A stretch of DNA of 64,000 nt, from contig NZ_JAKCMI010000009.1 of the NCBI RefSeq assembly GCF_021412585.1, positions 98,433 through 162,432 of the forward strand, written 5' to 3'. Shown here piece by piece: positions 1 to 7,549 of the stretch. Positions within the stretch are counted from its first letter, which is position 1. Each line of letters starts with the position of its first letter. Position numbers and translations under genes: made by a program. This DNA comes from Halomonas alkalisoli. Lineage in GTDB: Bacteria; Pseudomonadota; Gammaproteobacteria; Pseudomonadales; Halomonadaceae. Under the pieces are notes generated by a model. The model worked only from the letters and a program-made list of their open reading frames with translations. It did not search any database and was not told the DNA's origin.

Positions 1-2
1 AT

Positions 3-935
3 CCACCGACGGCGCTCCGCGACAATCAGCGCCTGGTCATGCGCGATGCCCTCGATCTCGCACCAGAGGATTCGCTGGCCCGGCGCTCCCTCGATCCCGG
101 TTTCGATGTGGCGTCATTACTGGTGGGCCTGGCGATTCGCGGTGAAACCCGGCTGGCCAATCGCGCCCTGGATGGCTATCTGCGGCTATCGGGTGACTAT
201 GCTTTGACCAGACTACTGTCGGTCTTTCAGGTGGCCCGCTCCCTGTCCGATGCCCGGCGGGCTCTGCAACGTCGACCCGAGGCAGTCGAAGGGGAGCCAT
301 TGGCCCATGTTGCCGATACCATGGCGACGAGCCGGCGTTATCTCGCCCTGGCAGAGAAGATTTCGGCGTTCCGCTTTCCGCCATTGATCATCGGCGTAGG
401 CGTTTCCGGAAGCGGCAAGAGCCGCTTCACCGCGAATATGGTCGAATGTCTGGGCGCTGTCAGGCTCTGTTCGGATGCCGAGCGGCGGCGCCTGTATGGA
501 ATCGATCCACAGGGGGTGGGTGAGGAACCGCCTGTGGATATCTATTCTGATGACGCCACTGCGCGTACCTATCAACGCCTGGCCGGCCTTGCAGGAACCC
601 TGCTCGATGCCGGTTTTCCCACCTGTGTGGATGCCACCTGCCTGACCCGCGCACAGCGCAAGCTGCTTTGCCAGCAGGCGGAGGCGCGAGGCCTGCCGGT
701 GCTGATCGTCAGCTTCGAGGCCGATGACGACACCCTGAAGTCGCGTATCGTCAGGCGTGCCCAACGCCAGGGCATCTTGCCGCTGGCCAGCCTGGAAGTG
801 CTGCAACGCCAGCAGTCGGTCTTCGAACCCTTCGACGGTGAAGAGCGTCAGCAGCTGGTTCATCTGGATACCACCGCAACCAATGCCACCGAAACCCTGG
901 CTTCCCTGATACAACAACGTATCTACGCCGGTTGA
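3..935 (+). CDS. Aminoglycoside-phosphotransferase/ATPase fusion protein, C-terminal part
   Basis: The reading frame is open at the left edge, so the N-terminal phosphotransferase lobe is missing. The first ~85 visible residues look like the C-terminal helical part of an APH-type kinase fold. About 120 residues after the methionine at base 39 comes a P-loop, GVSGSGKS, beginning a zeta-toxin/COG0645-like ATPase domain that runs to the end. This matches the family annotated as bifunctional aminoglycoside phosphotransferase/ATP-binding protein. The physiological substrate of that family is not established, and no drug resistance should be inferred. It ends well before the amyloid-like locus and is unlikely to belong to it. 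Confidence 0.8.
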   Translation, partial: PPTALRDNQRLVMRDALDLAPEDSLARRSLDPGFDVASLLVGLAIRGETRLANRALDGYLRLSGDYALTRLLSVFQVARSLSDARRALQRRPEAVEGEPLAHVADTMATSRRYLALAEKISAFRFPPLIIGVGVSGSGKSRFTANMVECLGAVRLCSDAERRRLYGIDPQGVGEEPPVDIYSDDATARTYQRLAGLAGTLLDAGFPTCVDATCLTRAQRKLLCQQAEARGLPVLIVSFEADDDTLKSRIVRRAQRQGILPLASLEVLQRQQSVFEPFDGEERQQLVHLDTTATNATETLASLIQQRIYAG

Positions 936-1232
936 TCGGGCTTCTCCGCGTCATGAACACCATGATGCCTTTCATGTTTACCGATCTTGACATGCATAGT
1001 GCACATGTGGCGTTATCTGTAACGTTGCCGATAAATCGAACATGAACGATAACGCTTTAACGCGTAAAGAAAAAATAACGATTTCCTGTCGAATGATTAC
1101 AAGCTGTAAAGGTCTTGATACCCAAGTGCTGGCTCCAGTCTTGCTTACAAGTGGTAGCAGAGAGCTTTAGCCGCTTTCCGATAATCATCCCCCCTCTGTT
1201 TTCATTGGACTTTTCTTTCCGTCATGCCCACT
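936..1232. other. Intergenic region upstream of the amyloid-like operon
   Basis: About 300 bases with no convincing gene. A short frame at 1115-1330 has no ribosome binding site and no recognisable protein character. The region is more AT-rich than its surroundings and carries short inverted repeats (separate entry) just upstream of a sigma54-type promoter, so it is probably an enhancer and regulatory region. Confidence 0.5.
1097..1151. promoter_or_regulatory. Candidate activator-binding inverted repeats
   Basis: Three short dyads lie 80-135 bases upstream of the -24/-12 promoter. TTACA-AGC-TGTAA is at 1097-1109, CTTG-N5-CAAG at 1114-1126 and CTTG-N4-CAAG at 1140-1151. The last two share the frame TCTTG...CAAGT. 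The distance is typical of upstream activating sequences bound by sigma54 enhancer-binding proteins, two of which are encoded nearby. The binding assignment is inference only. Confidence 0.35.
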
Positions 1233-1247
1233 TGGCACGAAGCATGC
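1233..1247 (+). promoter_or_regulatory. Sigma54 (RpoN) -24/-12 promoter
   Basis: The bases TGGCAC-GAAGC-ATGC match the RpoN consensus TGGCAC-N5-TTGC with one mismatch and exact GG-to-GC spacing. It lies 143 bases upstream of the ATG of the glycine-rich gene at 1390 and points toward it. Two sigma54 activator genes lie in the same locus, which makes a functional promoter more likely. The start of transcription would be near base 1259. Confidence 0.7.
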
Positions 1248-1389
1248 CACCTGTTTTGCGACCACAAGAAACTCGTTTTCCGGCAAGAGATGGAAATGTG
1301 GGGGCACTCCTGGACGTATCCATCCGGTAAAGGAGTTTCTCTGGTCATCGGGAACGGTAATGAAATCATGCATGATAGGGAGAATTATC

Positions 1390-2361
1390 ATGAACAAGTA
1401 TTACGTAGTCGCGGGATCATCAATGCTGGCACTGGTACTCGCCATTTCTACGGCACATGCCAACCCCAGCTCCGGAGCAGCTGACTCCGTCGACCAGACG
1501 GTGTATTCGAGTGCCAAGGCTGCGGTTGGTAGTCGTGGCGGCGACGCCTGGGCCATGAGCGAGTCCTACAACACATCCACCAGCGTGGTTGCGCTTCAGG
1601 AACTGCAGTCTACCGTCACCGGCAGCTCCATCAATGTGTATGGTGGCTCAGGCGGCATTGGGGCAACGGGGGCAGGCGGTGGGAGTGCCCTCGCCATCAG
1701 CGCGGGCGTCGGTGTCGGCGGCGCCGGTGGCGATGGTACCGGCGGTAATGGTGGCCACTCTGATGCCGTTGGCGGAGACGGTGCCGATGGCGGTGACGGT
1801 GTCGGCCTCGGCCTGGGGCTGGGATTGGGAGTTGGCCTGGGCGGTGATTCCGATGCCGCCAACGGCAGCGGTGGCGCCAGCAGCACTTCCCTCGGGGGGA
1901 TCGCTGCCAATATTGCCGGAGACGATATCGACGATGACAACACCGCTTCAGCGGGCGGCGGCAACAGCGGCGACGCCACCGCTTCGCCTGCTGTCACGGC
2001 CGGGGCCGGTGGCGCGGGTAGTGGCACAGGAACGGGTGATGGCACTGGCACTGGCACCGGTGGCGTAGGCGGAGCGGGTGGCGATGCCATGGCAGGAGCC
2101 GGCGGCAGCTCAACCGGTAACGGTGGCGGTGGTGGCGGTGGCACCGGCACCGGGGGCGATGCCTATGCCAATGCCGGCAATGGCGGCAATGGCGGGAACG
2201 GTGGCATGGGTGGCAATGCCGTGCTGCGGACAGGCAATGCTACCTTGTCTGCCGGTGACTTTGCAGGCATCGCCAACATGAACCTCTCCACCGGCATCTA
2301 CAACTCGCAGCTTGCAGGTACCAACGTGGCGGCACACAGCAACGTCCATATCGGTAACTGA
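1390..2361 (+). CDS. Secreted glycine-rich low-complexity protein, putative amyloid/fibre subunit
   Basis: The protein is 323 aa from the ATG at 1390, preceded by AGGGAG; an in-frame ATG at 1360 lacks such a site. A signal peptide covers about residues 1-25 (hydrophobic core, then AHA-N). A conserved-looking N-terminal stretch to about residue 85 is followed by ~190 residues dominated by glycine with alanine, aspartate, asparagine and threonine, including a GL-repeat near the middle. The last ~50 residues are not low-complexity and contain GIANMNLSTGIYNSQ followed by a beta-prone end. The next gene ends in a related pattern (MNLMTG). With a C39 peptidase, small secreted proteins and a beta-barrel alongside, it is best read as the major extracellular fibre subunit of a Fap-like system. 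It is not a recognisable FapC by sequence, so the role is inferred from context. Confidence 0.75.
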   Translation: MNKYYVVAGSSMLALVLAISTAHANPSSGAADSVDQTVYSSAKAAVGSRGGDAWAMSESYNTSTSVVALQELQSTVTGSSINVYGGSGGIGATGAGGGSALAISAGVGVGGAGGDGTGGNGGHSDAVGGDGADGGDGVGLGLGLGLGVGLGGDSDAANGSGGASSTSLGGIAANIAGDDIDDDNTASAGGGNSGDATASPAVTAGAGGAGSGTGTGDGTGTGTGGVGGAGGDAMAGAGGSSTGNGGGGGGGTGTGGDAYANAGNGGNGGNGGMGGNAVLRTGNATLSAGDFAGIANMNLSTGIYNSQLAGTNVAAHSNVHIGN

Positions 2362-2382
2362 TAGCTCACACGAGCCGAGAGT

Positions 2383-2411
2383 CAGGGCCGGTGGCGTGAC
2401 TACCGGCCCTG
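2383..2411 (+). terminator. Intra-operon stem-loop
   Basis: A perfect 10-bp inverted repeat (CAGGGCCGGT / ACCGGCCCTG, 9-base loop) lies between the glycine-rich gene and the next gene. No T-run follows. It may be a partial terminator or a 3' stabiliser that allows much higher expression of the first gene than of those downstream, as in other fibre operons. The role is inferred. Confidence 0.55.
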
Positions 2412-2444
2412 CTTGGATAAGCAGCCGAGAGGGGGAGCGGTGCC

Positions 2445-2810
2445 ATGAAGCGAATCGGACAGGGAATCTGTGCTGCACTGGTGGTTGGTCTGGGGAGCAT
2501 CTACTCCCTGGCGCTGGCGGAGGAACCGGCGACGGGATTCGATGCGCTACAACACATCGATGCCGGCGAACTCGAGATCATCTCGGGCAGGGAGGGCTTC
2601 AGGGATCTGGTAAATGTACAGAGCATCCAGAACATGGAAGCAGCGGCAAAGGGGGCATCTTTCACAGCCGGTACGATCGTCTCGGGCAATATCACCATAG
2701 AAGCCAATGCCATGGACAGGATCTCCGGCATTACTCTGATGAATCTCATGACAGGGCATGCCAATGCCGTCTCGACGGGTGTCAGCATCAGTATCTATGC
2801 ACCTCAGTAA
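2445..2810 (+). CDS. Small secreted protein of the amyloid-like operon
   Basis: The protein is 121 aa with the start preceded by GAGGGGGAG. A signal peptide covers about residues 1-25 (SLALA-EE). Residues 42-52 read ELEIISGREGF, which resembles ELEGLRGGF in the fourth gene. The C-terminal ~50 residues (GNITIEANAM...GITLMNLMTGHANAV...) share the GI-x2-MNLxTG pattern with the end of the glycine-rich protein. It is probably a minor or nucleating subunit, placed like FapB or FapE in Fap operons. No family can be named with certainty. It lies between the putative subunit and its peptidase and is presumably cotranscribed with both. Confidence 0.7.
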   Translation: MKRIGQGICAALVVGLGSIYSLALAEEPATGFDALQHIDAGELEIISGREGFRDLVNVQSIQNMEAAAKGASFTAGTIVSGNITIEANAMDRISGITLMNLMTGHANAVSTGVSISIYAPQ

Positions 2811-2843
2811 GGTCGGGCGCCGGAAAAGTGTGAGGGGTAGAGG

Positions 2844-3554
2844 ATGACCAGAAGCATGCGTTGGATCGGCGCCCCGTCGTTCTGCCTCGTCATGAGCCTA
2901 CAGGCGATGCCACTTCAGGCGGGGGTGACGATAGCGCTCAATGGCGGTTTCGGCTCCGTGACGGTGCCCGCCAGGAGCCATCAGGAGATGCGCTGGGATG
3001 GCGTTGTTCCCCAGCAGTATGACTACAGCTGTGGAGCAGCGTCGGTCGCGACGCTGCTCACTTATCACTACGGCAGGCCGACCACCGAGGCTGAGGTCTT
3101 CGAGGCGATGATCCATGCCGGTGAGGTCGAGCATATCAAGGAGCATGGTTTCTCCATGCTTGACATGAAGCGCTACCTGGACGCCCAGGGGCTGCAATCG
3201 GATGGCTTTCGTGTGGGGCTAGATGACCTGGCCCGCATCGGGGTTCCCGCCATTACGCTTATCGACACCGGGGGTTACCGACATTTCGTTGTCATCAAGG
3301 GGATGGATGACAACACCGTTCTGGTGGGCGACCCGGCCGTGGGAACCGTGGCAGTTCCCACGGCACATTTCGAGTCGATCTGGAGTGGCCTGGTGCTGGG
3401 TGCGCGAGCCGAAACGGAGATTGCCAAGGCCAATTTCAATCATGAGCGCGACTGGCAGATTCGCCCAGCGGCTCCCGTTGGCAATGGCGTCAATCGTGGC
3501 GATGTGGCCTCGCTGCTGCTTCAACTGCCGGCAATCAATGAAATGGGGCGATAG
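2844..3554 (+). CDS. Secreted C39-type cysteine peptidase (FapD-like)
   Basis: The protein is 236 aa with a signal peptide to about residue 26 (MPLQA-G). A peptidase C39 domain follows. Residues QQYDYSCGAAS give the oxyanion Gln and nucleophile Cys63; the His is 147 in YRHFVVIKG and the Asp is 163 in VGDPAVG, so the catalytic set appears complete. C39 domains normally cut after double-glycine leaders inside ABC exporters. Here there is no ABC domain, and the domain is exported alone, as in FapD of Pseudomonas Fap operons. The likely substrates are the neighbouring secreted proteins, one of which carries an LRGG sequence. Three bases separate it from the next gene, so the two are cotranscribed. 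Confidence 0.85.
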   Translation: MTRSMRWIGAPSFCLVMSLQAMPLQAGVTIALNGGFGSVTVPARSHQEMRWDGVVPQQYDYSCGAASVATLLTYHYGRPTTEAEVFEAMIHAGEVEHIKEHGFSMLDMKRYLDAQGLQSDGFRVGLDDLARIGVPAITLIDTGGYRHFVVIKGMDDNTVLVGDPAVGTVAVPTAHFESIWSGLVLGARAETEIAKANFNHERDWQIRPAAPVGNGVNRGDVASLLLQLPAINEMGR

Positions 3555-3556
3555 AG

Positions 3557-4171
3557 ATGAAAGCATGCCGATCTCCAAGTCAGGCCACTGCCTGCCGTCA
3601 GTTTCACGCAGCCGGGTCTCGCGTCTTCTGCATCACCCTGTTCTGGATGGCCAGCGCCACCCTTGAGGCGGCCGACTTCGCTCGTCTTCAGCCTCTCGAG
3701 GAAGCGGAGCTGGAGGGGCTGAGAGGAGGATTTCAACTGGCGGGGCTCGACATGAGCTTCGGGGCGACTCTGCAGACCCTGGTGGATAACGTGCGCATGA
3801 ATACCGTCTTCGTCATCAATGGGGCAGGGACCGAGGTTGTGTCACACACGATCAGCCAGCATGACTTTATCGATGGCCAGGTTGTCAGCCAGGTTGGGAA
3901 GGGCAGTGGCAACACCATCATGGAGTTGACGCCGAACGGCATTAATCTGGTCGGAATGAAGGATGTCTCCGGGCTGGTGGTGAACGACAGCAAGGGCTTC
4001 ACCTCGGTGTTTCACACGGTGACCAAGAACGCCATCCTGGGCAGCGTGGTCAGCGATGCCTCGGAGCGTGATATCCAGCAACATCTCGACATCGGCGTGC
4101 AGATAAACAACATGCCAGCCCTGCGGGCCGCCCAGCAGCGTCAAGCCATTACGGAATCCTTGGCGCGCTAG
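3557..4171 (+). CDS. Secreted protein with LRGG motif, FapE-like by position
   Basis: The protein is 204 aa and starts 2 bases after the peptidase stop. A hydrophobic export signal spans about residues 23-38 (long n-region, ending LEAAD). Residues 50-59 read AELEGLRGGF, resembling a double-glycine processing motif. The rest is beta-prone, without cysteine, and rich in V, N, S and G. A gene of this kind follows the C39 peptidase in Fap operons, so it is probably a minor fibre component and perhaps a peptidase substrate. I do not recognise the family from sequence alone. A strong hairpin follows, ending the operon. Confidence 0.7.
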   Translation: MKACRSPSQATACRQFHAAGSRVFCITLFWMASATLEAADFARLQPLEEAELEGLRGGFQLAGLDMSFGATLQTLVDNVRMNTVFVINGAGTEVVSHTISQHDFIDGQVVSQVGKGSGNTIMELTPNGINLVGMKDVSGLVVNDSKGFTSVFHTVTKNAILGSVVSDASERDIQQHLDIGVQINNMPALRAAQQRQAITESLAR

Positions 4172-4205
4172 GCTTCTATCTAGCCAAGCGCTTCTCGTCA
4201 TGCAG

Positions 4206-4229
4206 GGCCGGTGCCTGGCACCGGCCTTT
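4206..4229. terminator. Terminator between convergent genes
   Basis: The bases GGCCGGTGCC and GGCACCGGCC form a 10-bp stem with a 1-base centre at 4206-4226, followed by TTT on the + strand. It sits between the operon end at 4171 and the convergent barrel gene ending at 4238, and could serve both directions. Confidence 0.65.
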
Positions 4230-4237
4230 GCGCTTGC

Positions 4238-5323
4238 TCAGAATACACCGGTACCGAAGGGCACCCGAAGCGTCAGCACGGTATTGGGCGCATCGTCGGT
4301 GACGCCCAGCTCCAGGCCGAGGTTGACCGAGACATCCTGGTTTAGCTGGTATGACCAGCCCAGCAGCAGCGAGCCGACATTCAGCGTGCGTGAACTTTGG
4401 GTGGTGCTTCGTTCATTCTGAGAATAGGTGGTCTTGGTCTTGCCGATAAAGTCGTTCTTGAAGCCCAGGGTGAAGGAGGAGCGGGGGTTGATGGCATAGG
4501 CCATGCCGAAGCTGAGCCGCACCGCATCGCCGGGGTCGACCTTGCCGATGCGCAGGTCATCGGTTAGCTGCTGGTTGACGTCATCGCTTATGTTGTAGAG
4601 GTAGCCGAGGTTGGCGAAGAACACCGCCGGGTCGGAAGGTAGCAGCGCGGTAACGCTGGGTTCGATGGCGTGAAACCCGGAACCGGTGGCCAGCTCCTGC
4701 TCGATGCCGTCGGAATCCCGGGCGATGTCGAAGGGACCGTCACCCGTCACGCTCTTGTAGCGCAGGTTACCGACGAAGAAGGGCCAGCCGTTGTGGCCGC
4801 GGTTGAGCTGGTAACGTGCGGTGAGTTCGATATCGCCCAGGCCATTGCCCGACAAGTCGCGATCGATGTCGAAGCTATCATCTCCTACCGTGGGGACGGT
4901 GGCTCTCAGGGTATCGTCGCGATAGACATAGGGCAGCTTGAGCTCCATCTCGAGCCGGTCGGTGACCCCCAGGCGGCCGGTGAGCGCAGCCGTCCAGATA
5001 TCCCGCTCGGCCTCCTCGGCGCTGAAGACCCCGATCAGCAGGGTGCTGAGGATCTCGATGCCGCGGAAGGTCAGGCGATTGACCCCGGAATGGGAGTATT
5101 GCAGGGAGGGCTCAATCACCAGTCGGCCGCGTGGGGTCAGCACCCCGCCGATATCGGCAATACTCTGCACTTCCGGCTGTGTCGGCATGGGTTCGGTTGG
5201 CGCCTGGCCCACTGGCGATGTTACGCCAGCGGGTGGCGTCGCATCCTGGGCATAGGTGGCCTGCGATATGGCCAGTCCAAGTACGGTGGGCAGTATCAGT
5301 GCGACGAGTTTTTGTTTGTTCAT
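4238..5323 (-). CDS. Outer-membrane beta-barrel protein, FapF/MetA-pathway porin type
   Basis: The protein is 361 aa. A signal peptide (residues 1-25, ending ATYA-QD) is followed by a short Pro/Thr-rich linker. The sequence then reads ADIGGVLTPRGRLVIEPSLQYSHSGVN, continues as alternating amphipathic strands to the end, and finishes ...TLRVPFGTGVF with the terminal Phe typical of outer-membrane barrels. This is the Phenol_MetA_deg/transporter type that includes the Fap exporter FapF. FapF proteins are longer, with an N-terminal coiled coil that is not seen here. Unlike canonical fap operons, the gene is convergent to the subunit genes and so may be regulated separately. Role: probably secretion of the subunits across the outer membrane. 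Confidence 0.75.
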   Translation of the reverse strand: MNKQKLVALILPTVLGLAISQATYAQDATPPAGVTSPVGQAPTEPMPTQPEVQSIADIGGVLTPRGRLVIEPSLQYSHSGVNRLTFRGIEILSTLLIGVFSAEEAERDIWTAALTGRLGVTDRLEMELKLPYVYRDDTLRATVPTVGDDSFDIDRDLSGNGLGDIELTARYQLNRGHNGWPFFVGNLRYKSVTGDGPFDIARDSDGIEQELATGSGFHAIEPSVTALLPSDPAVFFANLGYLYNISDDVNQQLTDDLRIGKVDPGDAVRLSFGMAYAINPRSSFTLGFKNDFIGKTKTTYSQNERSTTQSSRTLNVGSLLLGWSYQLNQDVSVNLGLELGVTDDAPNTVLTLRVPFGTGVF

Positions 5324-5442
5324 GGCCTCGATGTCCCTTCATACTGTTTTTATCTAGTGTGATGTTGTTTCAAATCATTTCTACGGACTCTTTCAAAACA
5401 GCGCTGCCGACTCATGACCTGAAATGACCGAGATGGCCGAAA

Positions 5443-6810
5443 TCAGGTGTCATCCGGCGATGGTTCACTCATTCTGACAATCTGGTATTTATCCATCAAT
5501 CGATAGAAGGTCACACGGGATACACCGGTTTCACGCGCAGCGCGTGAAATATTCTGATGATTCCGCTTCAAGGCGCTGATGATAGTGCTGCGCTCAGCGG
5601 CATCACGTATTTCTTCCAATGTGAGCGGTTCTTCAATCCGTTTTCGGCTGGCCAGGCGCAGGTCTGATCTATCGATGTAGTTCTTGCTTGACATCAGCAT
5701 GGAGCGGCAGACTGTATTCATCAGTTCTCTGATATTACCCGGCCAGTCATACTCCAGCATTGATGACAAGGCATCCTGACTGAAGCCTACAAGGTTTTCA
5801 TGCTTGTAATGCAGAAACTTCTCGAAAAAGAGTTGAGTCAGAAGCTCTATATCTTCTTTCCTTTCTCGCAAGGGAGGCAGATGCAACGCCAGAACGTTGA
5901 GCCTGAAGTACAGGTCTTGACGAAATTCTCCACTGGAAAGTCTGTCCTCCATGCAGGCATTCGATGCTGAAATTATTCTGACATCGGCTGTCGTTTCAGT
6001 GTGGCTGCCAAGGCGAAAGATCTTGTGGCTCTCAATGAAACGCAGAAAATTAGCTTGCAACGAATATGGTAAATCACTGATTTCATCGAGGAAAAGCGTT
6101 CCTCCCGATGCGGCTTCAATCTTCCCGGTGCGTCGTTGGTTGGCATCGGTGAAAGCCCCTTTCTCATGACCGAACAGCTCGGATTGAATCAGGCTATCCG
6201 GAATGGCACCACAATTGACGGTGATGAACGGAAAGTGGGCACGAGAGGAAAATGCATGAATGGCCCTGGCTGCGAGCTCTTTTCCGGTACCGGATTCCCC
6301 GGTGATGAATACTGGCGCATTGACAGCTGCCAGCGTCCGGATCTGCTGCATTTTTTTCTGCATGCCGGGGTTGTTGCTTACCATCCGCCTGTCTCCAATC
6401 GGCAAGTAGGTCGCATGCTTTACCTTCAAGCTGATCGCGTGCATCTGGACAAGGTGTGTCAGTAGGCAGTCAAGGAGTTTCATCTCGGAGTCGAGAGTAT
6501 AAGTACAATAGAAAAGTTGACTAATCGCTTGCCGATAATCCGGATCGAAAGTACCAATTTTATCAGTCAGTGCAATCCATTCGATTTCACAATCTAGTAT
6601 CAGATTTTCAACCTCCAGGAGAGAGGTGGCGGTTTCGGCTTGCACACGGATCAGGCCGGCACTGAAGGCGCACCTGGCTAGCCCTCTTCTGGCTTCATCG
6701 TAGTCAGAAAAGAGAGAGATATTCCAACCAAGATTCGACAAAAATTCTGACAACGAGTCGCTTCGACCCGGGACGCGGTCGACCATGATCACCGAATAGG
6801 TCTTGGCCAT
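5443..6810 (-). CDS. VpsR-like sigma54-type transcriptional activator with altered GAFTGA loop
   Basis: The protein is 455 aa. An N-terminal receiver-like domain (about 1-140), without an obvious phosphoacceptor pocket, precedes an AAA+ domain with Walker A GESGTGKE (171-178) and Walker B LFLDE (ending near 243). A Fis-type helix-turn-helix closes the protein (ARETGVSRVTFYRLMDKY). The sigma54-contact loop reads GAFTDA at 218-223 in place of GAFTGA, so sigma54 activation may be altered or lost. The N-terminal domain is clearly paralogous to that of the protein at 7981-9360 and recalls VpsR of Vibrio, a c-di-GMP-responsive biofilm activator. It is followed 120 bases later by the barrel gene on the same strand. 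Target promoters are unknown. Confidence 0.85.
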   Translation of the reverse strand: MAKTYSVIMVDRVPGRSDSLSEFLSNLGWNISLFSDYDEARRGLARCAFSAGLIRVQAETATSLLEVENLILDCEIEWIALTDKIGTFDPDYRQAISQLFYCTYTLDSEMKLLDCLLTHLVQMHAISLKVKHATYLPIGDRRMVSNNPGMQKKMQQIRTLAAVNAPVFITGESGTGKELAARAIHAFSSRAHFPFITVNCGAIPDSLIQSELFGHEKGAFTDANQRRTGKIEAASGGTLFLDEISDLPYSLQANFLRFIESHKIFRLGSHTETTADVRIISASNACMEDRLSSGEFRQDLYFRLNVLALHLPPLRERKEDIELLTQLFFEKFLHYKHENLVGFSQDALSSMLEYDWPGNIRELMNTVCRSMLMSSKNYIDRSDLRLASRKRIEEPLTLEEIRDAAERSTIISALKRNHQNISRAARETGVSRVTFYRLMDKYQIVRMSEPSPDDT

Positions 6811-6877
6811 GATGGATGCTCAAAGTGATATGATGCGCCACTGCTCCTCTGGTCGTGGCGCCTGCGTTGACGTATGG

Positions 6878-7549
6878 TCAGTGCTTCACTTCTCTGCGAA
6901 AACTCGGCGGGACGCTGAAAAGGTTTCTCCTCGCCCAGTTCATGGCCTGTAACCTGTTATGCACCTTGATTTTCCTGAAAATATTATAGAGGTGCGACTT
7001 TACCGTATGCTCACTGACGAACAGCTTTTCGGCTATTTCCGAATTGGTGGAGCCAGTACCAAGAAGCCCGATTATCTCCAGCTCACGCTGTGTCAGGCCA
7101 CAGGCAGGCCGATAGGAGTTCATTTGCTGTCGGCGAAGCAGCAATATCATTCTTGACATGAGTGCGCGTGACATCCAAAGACTGCCGTCCTGCAACGCCT
7201 GCATGCCTTTGCAGATCAGCTCGATGCTGTCGTTGCGATAGAAGATGCCCTGGAGGTTGAGCGTCGACAGCAGCTCGACGGCATGATCCTCACCCCGGAC
7301 ATTGAACGCAGCGAGACTGATCTCTTCATGCTCATCGGCTATGCCCTGCCAGCGCTGCATGCTGGCTTCGCTCAGATGGTCCAGGTCGAGAATGACCAGC
7401 ATCGGCTGGTGTTCATCGATGTGTGGAGCCTCGCCTTCGCTGACCGCAACGATGTCATGCTCGAATTTTTGCTGGATGTATTCGATAAACAGCTTCGACT
7501 GCGGATTGATGTCGGTCACCAGCAGAACGTGACGATCCATGTTGTCCAT
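6878..7549 (-). CDS. VpsT/CsgD-family LuxR-type biofilm regulator
   Basis: The protein is 223 aa. A degenerate receiver domain (about 1-120) is followed by a LuxR helix-turn-helix (LTQRELEIIGLL ... SEHTVKSHLYNIFRKI, about 150-205). The whole length aligns by eye with CsgD, including GIFYRND, NSEIAEKLF and the AMNWARRNL end. At residues 125-128 it has WMSR, matching the W[F/L/M][T/S]R c-di-GMP-binding motif of VpsT at the equivalent place; CsgD lacks this motif. A strong AAGGAGG precedes the ATG. It lies between the two VpsR-like activators, so it probably links c-di-GMP level to expression of the adjacent fibre locus. Confidence 0.85.
   Translation of the reverse strand: MDNMDRHVLLVTDINPQSKLFIEYIQQKFEHDIVAVSEGEAPHIDEHQPMLVILDLDHLSEASMQRWQGIADEHEEISLAAFNVRGEDHAVELLSTLNLQGIFYRNDSIELICKGMQALQDGSLWMSRALMSRMILLLRRQQMNSYRPACGLTQRELEIIGLLGTGSTNSEIAEKLFVSEHTVKSHLYNIFRKIKVHNRLQAMNWARRNLFSVPPSFRREVKH

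Noticed and set aside
1115..1330. 71-codon plus-strand frame upstream of the fibre gene
   Set aside because: No ribosome site, and it overlaps the sigma54-type promoter; no protein character.
1596..2150. A 184-codon proline-rich reading frame on the minus strand
   Set aside because: It is the reverse complement of the glycine-rich repeats (Gly codons read backward as Pro/Ala), has no ribosome site, and lies wholly inside the sense gene.
1590..2240. Repetitive DNA that might be a CRISPR or tandem-repeat array
   Set aside because: Repeats are short degenerate glycine codons within an open frame, with no constant repeat and spacer lengths.
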